NCBI GenBank assembly: GCA_026391945.1 | Contig: JAPLDA010000089.1 | Coordinates: forward strand, 1 to 59,784 | Direction of reading: 5' to 3' | Length of the DNA: 59,784 nt | From: Bacteroidota bacterium | Lineage (GTDB): Bacteria > Bacteroidota > Bacteroidia > AKYH767-A > 2013-40CM-41-45 | Shown here: positions 54,357-59,784 of the stretch, one piece after another | How the letters are laid out: the number at the start of each line of letters is the position of its first letter | Numbering within the stretch: position 1 is the first letter of the stretch | The notes under the pieces: generated by a model | The model's input: the letters and a program-made list of their open reading frames with translations, nothing else | Told to the model about the DNA's origin: nothing | Database searches by the model: none | Made by a program: the position numbers and the translations under genes

Positions 54357-54390
54357 ATGCCCGGGCCGATACATGCCAGCCCGGGCTCTT
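54357..54390. terminator. GC-rich hairpin between convergent genes
   Basis: GCCCGGGC occurs at 54359-54366 and 54379-54386 as an 8-bp self-complementary stem with a 12-base loop, flanked by A-rich and T-rich bases. It lies between the plus-strand gene ending at 54331 and the minus-strand gene ending at 54414. Confidence 0.65.
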
Positions 54391-54413
54391 GTTGAGTTTA
54401 ATGAATGATCAGA

Positions 54414-55271
54414 TTAATTCCGCCGTACTTTCAGAAAAAATACTCCCAGGCTCACCAGCATGACAAACATGATGATGGTTCCCCACAAGGTCATGGCAGG
54501 AATGGCATTTGCTACAACATCGTTGGCAGCCGCTCCCATTTCATAAACAACAGAAGGGGAGCTAATCCTGGCAGCCATGTAATCCAGCGTTATCCAGTTG
54601 CCAGGCAAGTTCCCTGAATAAGGATACATCACTGAATCGCCGGGGTTGATCAACATTGAATTCGGAATGCCGGGAACCATCGATCCGTTCGGTGAGTAAA
54701 CGACTGAATCGAACGGGAAGTTGGTGTTGTTGATGTGCATGACCACGTTTTGAAGAATGATTCCTGAACCATCTTCATTCTTAATCTTCATCGTACCGGA
54801 TCCGTTGCCGCCTTTGTTGATCTCATTTCTCACCTTCAAACCGTTGGTGGTAATCGGTGTTCCATTGTGCGTGAGGAACGTGCTGTCTTTATCATAGCCG
54901 TTTCCCCAAAGCTGAATTCTGAAGCCGCCGCCGGGAGGAATCTTAAAATTATTCGAACCCGGTCCCCAGTCAAAACTGTTAGGCTGGTAGCCGGGCGGCG
55001 AGAACGTAGTATCCCGGAATGCGCCCTTTTGTCCGGGCCCACCCGGAACAAATACAACTTTTTTAATTATAGGTATCCCTCCCATTCCAGGTAACGGTAC
55101 TTTCACTTTTAAATGAAAGTCGTTCGCCGAATCACCTGAATTATTAATGATGGTAATCAGGTGAGCATCTTTGGTATTGAAGCCGAATAACTGCGGCCCC
55201 TGGGCCTTCGCCATGGATGAGAACAACAGAAAAGTTGTTATCATCAACATCAAATTAAGAGTACGTTTCAT
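54414..55271 (-). CDS. Secreted protein with IPTL-CTERM-like C-terminal sorting tail
   Basis: 285 aa from the ATG at 55271; an ATG four codons earlier (55283) is possible. A signal peptide (ending KAQG) precedes a beta-rich ectodomain with long GPG and GGG turns (VPLPGMGGIPIIKKVVFVPG). The end is a tripartite tail: IPAMTLWG, a hydrophobic helix (TIIMFVMLVSLGVFFL) and basic KVRRN. This matches the IPTL-CTERM sorting signal pattern (IPTLSxWG, helix, Arg cluster) handled by exosortase-type enzymes. A plain C-terminal membrane anchor is the alternative. No T9SS domain is present. Confidence 0.82.
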   Translation of the reverse strand: MKRTLNLMLMITTFLLFSSMAKAQGPQLFGFNTKDAHLITIINNSGDSANDFHLKVKVPLPGMGGIPIIKKVVFVPGGPGQKGAFRDTTFSPPGYQPNSFDWGPGSNNFKIPPGGGFRIQLWGNGYDKDSTFLTHNGTPITTNGLKVRNEINKGGNGSGTMKIKNEDGSGIILQNVVMHINNTNFPFDSVVYSPNGSMVPGIPNSMLINPGDSVMYPYSGNLPGNWITLDYMAARISSPSVVYEMGAAANDVVANAIPAMTLWGTIIMFVMLVSLGVFFLKVRRN

Positions 55272-55283
55272 GTCATTTGTCAT

Positions 55284-55843
55284 TTAACTGGTTTAACTAA
55301 TTGGTTGGATGTATAATGGAATTGTTTTGTCCTTCTTATTTTAATCACTCATCACACAATCTGAACACAGTTTATGCGAGAAAAAAAAATGACCACCCCT
55401 ATTTCTGCGGGATGAACATCCACTGCCAACCTGAGTCTCATCTAAACCATGTGAAATATAATTAAAAATAATTTCACACCATACAATCACCCAAAAAAAT
55501 AATGATATGATTTCGTATTATAATCAAGATAAGCTGGAATAAATTTAATTTTCAAAGAAATCAAAAAAAGTTAACAGGCATGTGACCTGCCCTGTAGCCG
55601 CGTTTGGTGCGGGGTATCAGGGCGGAGAACTTCGACCCCATCCGGCAGAGGTTACAATTCACATTATTAAAAAAGGAAGAACACAAAGCATTCACATTAT
55701 AAATTTACATTGCACATGAGCAGAATAATCGCAGTAGTTTTAGCGCATGAAATCATTCATCGAATTGCAATTTCAATATCTCCAACAGAAAACCTGGATC
55801 AGGATATTTTCCGCTTGCCCAAAAAAAAAGTATTACTCGCGCC
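55284..55843. other. 560-bp intergenic region with a hairpin
   Basis: Non-coding by appearance, AT-rich at its left. It holds one imperfect hairpin at 55589-55623 (listed separately). I see no small gene, terminator or clear promoter consensus elsewhere in it. It separates the IPTL-like gene (minus strand) from the Smr gene (plus strand), so both promoters should lie here. Confidence 0.5.
55589..55623. repeat. REP-like imperfect hairpin
   Basis: GCCCTG at 55589-55594 pairs with CAGGGC at 55618-55623, with a further inner CCGC/GCGG-type pairing. It has no U-tract. It is a GC-rich patch inside an otherwise AT-rich gap and resembles repetitive extragenic palindromes. Confidence 0.45.
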
Positions 55844-56098
55844 ATGGCCAGGATAAAAGTTGATCTCCACTCCATTTACAACGACAGCAAAGCGATTGAC
55901 AAAGCGCTGCTGGCCGCATTCGAAGAAGCCATTGATAAAAAAATCAGTGAAGTGGAAATCATTCCGGGTAAAGGCAGCGGACAACTCAGAAAAAAAGTAA
56001 ACCGGTTTTTACAGCTTCCGCATATTAAGCCCTTATATCACCGGGTAAAAAACGACAGCAAGAACTTTGGGAGGTTGTTTGTCTATTTTAAATTCTGA
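55844..56098 (+). CDS. Stand-alone Smr domain protein
   Basis: 84 aa. The Smr signature is present: KVDLHSIYNDS (LDxH-type motif) and VEIIPGKGSGQLRKKV (GKGxG with conserved Arg/Lys), followed by a short C-terminal beta region. The family includes DNA/RNA-nicking endonuclease domains at the C-terminus of MutS2 and stand-alone forms. Catalytic function is inferred from the family only. The size is that of a single domain. Confidence 0.85.
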   Translation: MARIKVDLHSIYNDSKAIDKALLAAFEEAIDKKISEVEIIPGKGSGQLRKKVNRFLQLPHIKPLYHRVKNDSKNFGRLFVYFKF

Positions 56099-56135
56099 CA
56101 AATTTTATCCCGGCCCTCATCCGGTGACGTTCCGG

Positions 56136-57785
56136 CTAATTTTTATTCATCCTCTCTAAAATGAAAATGGCTTCTTTTGATTTCGGTGTATAACCGGAGA
56201 GTTGAGACCCGATTCTCAGGGATGAAATCCGATCGGGGAAAACTTCCATCATCGCCACATTTCTATAATTACTTTTAAGATACTCGTTCGTCCATTCAAA
56301 AATAAATTTTTCTGAACGGGAATTGGTTAGCCAGGAGGCCTGGATGTTAACACACAGAACGTACTTAGGTTTGTTGATTTCAATTTCCTTCGCCATTTCC
56401 CTTTGCATGGAAAGTGCATAAGAATGTGCTTCAACAAGATTATAGGTATATATATAACCAGTGGCGGAATACCTGTCAGCGTAAAAACAAATCTGAGGTT
56501 CTGAACCCAGCACGGCGATTTTATCATCGGACTTTGTGTTCCGTTTCAGGAACTCCCCTATTTCAACGGACTCAGCAAATGGATTCGACAGGTAAGCCTG
56601 TTTGCAGGCCATTGCAGGATTTTTCAGAAATAAATAATCCAGGTTGGCATGAACTCCTGTTCCGATTACAATCATAAACACAAAGAAACTGATCCACACC
56701 AATGTCGGTCGCTTCAACACATGAATGAATAAGTTGTTGATATAATCAAAGAACACGGCGATCAGCAGCGAGACAGCGGGCAATAAGGTGATAAAATAAT
56801 GTTCTCTGAAATAAAAACCGGGCAGGATGGTGAAACATGAAATGATAAAAAGTGCTCCCATGATTATTTTATTTTGCAAAGAGTACTTCTGAATAAAAAT
56901 AAGAGGAACTCCCAGAAGAGAAACGATCCACAAAGCAGTATATCCTTCCGAAGAATAATTTGACGTGATGGATGCCACGCCTATCCTAAAAAATTCCCAT
57001 GCGTTTGAAAGAGGAACCTGGCTGCTGTACATCCACAGATATTTTACCGTCCAGAACCAAAATTTATTGAAGTCTCCGAAGAAATAAAAATAGAAAAGCA
57101 TGGTAACGACAGGTGTTAAAAATCCCAGGATGAATACCGCAACATGCCTGGCTGTACTGAGGAAAATCTTCCTGTCAAATTCTCTCACGATGATGATCGT
57201 TATTCCAAGAAAAAGAAAAAACAAACCCGGCTGTTTGCAGATAAAGGCCAGCGAAAATAAAATGCCGGAGAAAAAATATTTTAGAAACAGATTTTTTTCG
57301 CTTTTATACAGTTGAAGCAGAACCAGTATTCCCGCCAATGCAAAAAAGTTTACAAAATGTGTAGCATGTCCGGCCTGGCCCGATAACGTCCAGGACGTTC
57401 CGATGATTCCGAAAGATACGGCTGAAATACAAGCTCCGGACTTTGAAACAAAATTTGCGGCTACAAAAAACATCAGGAGCATGGATGCGGCGATGATGAA
57501 GGCCAGTCCAAGATGAATTCCGAAAGTAGACTGGCCAAATATCATCATGATAACAGCGTACACATAATACGTTCCCGGAAATTTCATGTTATAGGCTAAC
57601 GTATACGGCGGATGTCCGTCTAAAATCAACCGGCCCATATAAGCATATTCACCCTCATCGCGCTCAAGCGGATAAGAAAGCAAATGCATCCTTGCCATGA
57701 AAACAAAAAGGGCGCTGAGCGCTAAGAGAAAATAAATAAACCGATGGTTGTCGAAAAGATTTGAAATCTGTTTAACTGCTTTCAA
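56136..57785 (-). CDS. Glycosyltransferase family 39-like membrane protein
   Basis: 549 aa with 10 or more membrane helices. The N-terminal catalytic loop carries ERDEGEYAYMGRLILDG, the acidic motif of the GT39/ArnT/PMT-like GT-C fold that uses polyprenyl-phosphate sugar donors. A HATHFVNFFALAGILV segment and a C-terminal periplasmic domain (about residues 380-549) follow. The acceptor (lipid A, protein or other) is not deducible. It precedes the PKD-repeat gene on the same strand with a 95-bp gap. Confidence 0.85.
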   Translation of the reverse strand: MKAVKQISNLFDNHRFIYFLLALSALFVFMARMHLLSYPLERDEGEYAYMGRLILDGHPPYTLAYNMKFPGTYYVYAVIMMIFGQSTFGIHLGLAFIIAASMLLMFFVAANFVSKSGACISAVSFGIIGTSWTLSGQAGHATHFVNFFALAGILVLLQLYKSEKNLFLKYFFSGILFSLAFICKQPGLFFLFLGITIIIVREFDRKIFLSTARHVAVFILGFLTPVVTMLFYFYFFGDFNKFWFWTVKYLWMYSSQVPLSNAWEFFRIGVASITSNYSSEGYTALWIVSLLGVPLIFIQKYSLQNKIIMGALFIISCFTILPGFYFREHYFITLLPAVSLLIAVFFDYINNLFIHVLKRPTLVWISFFVFMIVIGTGVHANLDYLFLKNPAMACKQAYLSNPFAESVEIGEFLKRNTKSDDKIAVLGSEPQICFYADRYSATGYIYTYNLVEAHSYALSMQREMAKEIEINKPKYVLCVNIQASWLTNSRSEKFIFEWTNEYLKSNYRNVAMMEVFPDRISSLRIGSQLSGYTPKSKEAIFILERMNKN

Positions 57786-57879
57786 AATAACAGGCTGGTT
57801 ATTATTTTTTCATGATGAGTTCTGCGCATCGGAAAGTTCTATCCTTTCGCATCTTCCCTCCCGGCATCCTTCAAATGCC

Positions 57880-59784
57880 TCATTCGAGAACAATCAGTTT
57901 CCAGGTGGATGCAGGCTGATTGGCTCCGGAAACTTCCACAAAATAAATTCCGGCGCTGATCCCGTTCAGGTCAATGATCTTTTCCGTTTCGATGATGTTG
58001 TCCTCATTCCAGATTAGCCTTCCGGTTCCATCGAGGATTCGGCAATTGAACAGGCTAACTATGTTCCTGACAATAATGGATTCGTTCTGATGAACCGGGT
58101 TCGGGAACACAAGCAAATATTTTGTATCGGGAATGGTAAGTACGCGACAGCGGCTTGCAGAGCAGGTTCTCGACAATAAGGAATCGGAAACTTCCAAACA
58201 AATCGTATAGGTTCCACTGTGGTGATAAAAATGTGCCGGAAAACGTTCACCGGAAAAATTTCCGTCACCGAAATCCCAATGATACTTTGCAGTCGATTGA
58301 TTGTTTGATGCCGGTATGAAGTACACATGGTAAGGATTGAACTGGCTGTACTGCAGGAAATCGGCATTGCAATTCGGTAAGATAAAATCAATCAGCACCG
58401 TGTCGCACCAGGTGGAAGTACAGGTTCCCGCCGAAGTGGAATCATATACATCCAGACATACATGATACATTCCGTTTTGATTGTAGCGGTGCCATGGATT
58501 CATGTCGGTGGAATACGTGCTGTCGTCGAAGTGCCAGTAATACAATGTGCCCGGATGATTGTTCCCTGAAACGATAAATTGAATGCTGTCCGAATTGACC
58601 GGATGAACAAAAGAGAATGCGGCATTACACAATGGGATTACAGGTAAAACAAGTACGCTGTCGCACCATGTTGATGTGCATGTACCGCTGACATTTGAAT
58701 TATATACTGTAAGGCAGACATAATAGGTTCCGCTTTGAGTATATATATGCAGAGGTGAAGCGTTGCCGGAAACAGCTCCGTCACCGAAAGTCCATGAATA
58801 GGTGCTTCCGGCCGGGTTCGCTGGCGAAACGAACTGGATGTTGTCGGCATAATTCACTGAATGGTAAGTAAACTGAGCATCGCAAGCCGGTGGGCCCGGC
58901 AACGCTCTTACGCTGTCGCACCAGGTAGCAGTACAGGTTCCGCCGGCAGTGGAATCATAAACGGTAAGACAGACGAAATAGACTCCATCCTGTGCATAGA
59001 GATGCCATGGATTGAAATTCGAGGAAAAAGTTCCATCACCAAAATCCCAGGTATAATTCACTCCCGGATGATAGTTACCCAAAGGAAGGAACCTCACACT
59101 GTCTGGGTAATTTAAAATCACATACGTGAATTCAGCATCACAGTTCGGCGGCGCAGGAAAAGCCCTCACACTATCACACCAGGTGGAAGTGCAGGTTCCG
59201 CTGGCCGTGGAATCATTTACAGTGAGACAGGCATAATAAATTCCATGCTGTGCGTAGAGATGCCACGGGGTGATGGCATTGGAAGTGCCACCATCGCCGA
59301 AGTCCCATGAATAAACAGCGGCCGGTGTGTTGTTCCCCGGAGAAACAAAATGCACACTGTCGGGATTATTCAGCGAGGAGTAATAGAATTGAGCATTGCA
59401 GGACGGAGGCAGCAGAATGACATGCACGCTGTCGCACCAAGCGGAAGTGCAGATTCCTCCTGCTGTTGAATCATACACGTTGAGACAGGCAAAATAAGTT
59501 CCCGGTTGTGCATAGAGATGCCATGGGTTCAGCGAATTGGATGTGCCGCCATCGCCAAAGTCCCACGAATATACAGCAGATGATGTGTTGCCACCGGAAG
59601 AACCAAAATGCACGCTGTCAGGGTAACTCAGCGAAGAGTAATAGAACTGGGCATTGCAGGACGGTGGTAGCAGAATGATATGCACGCTGTCGCACCATGT
59701 GGAAGTGCAGGTTCCGCCGGCAGTAGAATCATACACGCTGAGACATGCAAAATAAGTTCCTGGTTGTGCATAGAGATGCCATGG
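57880..59784 (-). CDS. PKD-repeat secreted protein with T9SS type A sorting domain (5' partial)
   Basis: The reading frame continues to the right edge of the window, so the N-terminus lies outside. Six complete PKD repeats of about 86 residues and part of a seventh are visible, each with WDFGDG, NPWHLYAQ-G-Y-CL-VYDSTAGGTCTSTWCD-type cores. The outermost copies are nearly identical at the DNA level with a 258-bp period. The C-terminus is a type A T9SS domain (LLVFPNPVHQNESIIVRNIV to GIYFVEVSGANQPASTWKLIVLE). Cysteines recur at fixed places in each repeat. Likely a surface adhesin or fibre; no enzyme domain is seen. Confidence 0.9.
   Translation of the reverse strand, partial: PWHLYAQPGTYFACLSVYDSTAGGTCTSTWCDSVHIILLPPSCNAQFYYSSLSYPDSVHFGSSGGNTSSAVYSWDFGDGGTSNSLNPWHLYAQPGTYFACLNVYDSTAGGICTSAWCDSVHVILLPPSCNAQFYYSSLNNPDSVHFVSPGNNTPAAVYSWDFGDGGTSNAITPWHLYAQHGIYYACLTVNDSTASGTCTSTWCDSVRAFPAPPNCDAEFTYVILNYPDSVRFLPLGNYHPGVNYTWDFGDGTFSSNFNPWHLYAQDGVYFVCLTVYDSTAGGTCTATWCDSVRALPGPPACDAQFTYHSVNYADNIQFVSPANPAGSTYSWTFGDGAVSGNASPLHIYTQSGTYYVCLTVYNSNVSGTCTSTWCDSVLVLPVIPLCNAAFSFVHPVNSDSIQFIVSGNNHPGTLYYWHFDDSTYSTDMNPWHRYNQNGMYHVCLDVYDSTSAGTCTSTWCDTVLIDFILPNCNADFLQYSQFNPYHVYFIPASNNQSTAKYHWDFGDGNFSGERFPAHFYHHSGTYTICLEVSDSLLSRTCSASRCRVLTIPDTKYLLVFPNPVHQNESIIVRNIVSLFNCRILDGTGRLIWNEDNIIETEKIIDLNGISAGIYFVEVSGANQPASTWKLIVLE

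Overview
The window reads as a chromosomal segment of a free-living member of the Bacteroidota, probably a gliding or particle-associated lineage. The evidence is many secreted proteins ending in type IX secretion (T9SS) C-terminal domains, one gliding-motility-type (CHU_C) C-terminus, an OstA-like LptA, DUF4199, an NHL-repeat protein, TAnnTTTG-type -7 boxes, and few Shine-Dalgarno sequences. Both ends cut through repeat-rich secreted proteins. No T9SS core gene, rRNA, CRISPR array or intact transposase was seen.

Layout. 1-10.1 kb is dominated by surface or secreted proteins (RCC1-like, 13-PKD giant, double LamG, lipoprotein, NHL) around tpiA. 10.2-11.0 kb is a non-coding accessory patch with a broken secreted-protein gene and strong palindromes. 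11.0-14.1 kb is an envelope and stress cluster (coiled-coil protein, holin-like protein, YtxH, UspA, DUF1905/YdeI, FUSC). 14.2-16 kb encodes a DUF885 lipoprotein. 16.1-18.3 kb is an accessory island beside tRNA-Arg(ACG): a Fic protein with a winged-helix-like N-terminus, four iterated boxes at its start, and a frameshifted upstream gene. 18.6-26.4 kb holds an M48 protease, clpS, a 1,730-aa PorE-like protein ending in SPOR repeats instead of OmpA, and an RsmB/NOP methyltransferase. 26.5-28.5 kb is a porin-YfiR pair. 28.8-38.2 kb is largely housekeeping: ftsK, lolA, DUF2892, priA, OstA/LptA-like, AI-2E-type permease. 38.2-42.2 kb contains an orphan terminator (possible sRNA), a T9SS protein, and a divergently transcribed histidine kinase/response regulator pair with a helically phased GTTAA operator. 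42.3-50.9 kb has a three-gene operon (membrane protein, TolB-like, FAD oxidoreductase), a CAAX-type protease, a vWA membrane protein, fabG, sucD and DUF4199. 50.9-53.6 kb carries a MITE-like element, mnmE and two decayed T9SS genes. 53.7-59.8 kb has an acidic Cys/His-rich protein, a protein with an IPTL-CTERM-like tail, a stand-alone Smr protein, a GT39 glycosyltransferase and a PKD-repeat T9SS protein cut by the window end.

Most genes are monocistronic or in pairs. The clearest functional units are the two-component system with its operator, the Fic locus with its iterated boxes, the porin-YfiR pair, the 42.3-44.9 kb operon, and the ftsK-lolA pair. Several gaps between genes are filled by locally derived 7- or 8-bp tandem units whose sequence differs from site to site. 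No single large undescribed system is evident. The best candidates for something new are the self-regulated Fic fusion next to tRNA-Arg, the PorE-like SPOR protein, the IPTL-like tail protein in a T9SS organism, and the palindromic non-coding patch at 10.7-10.95 kb.
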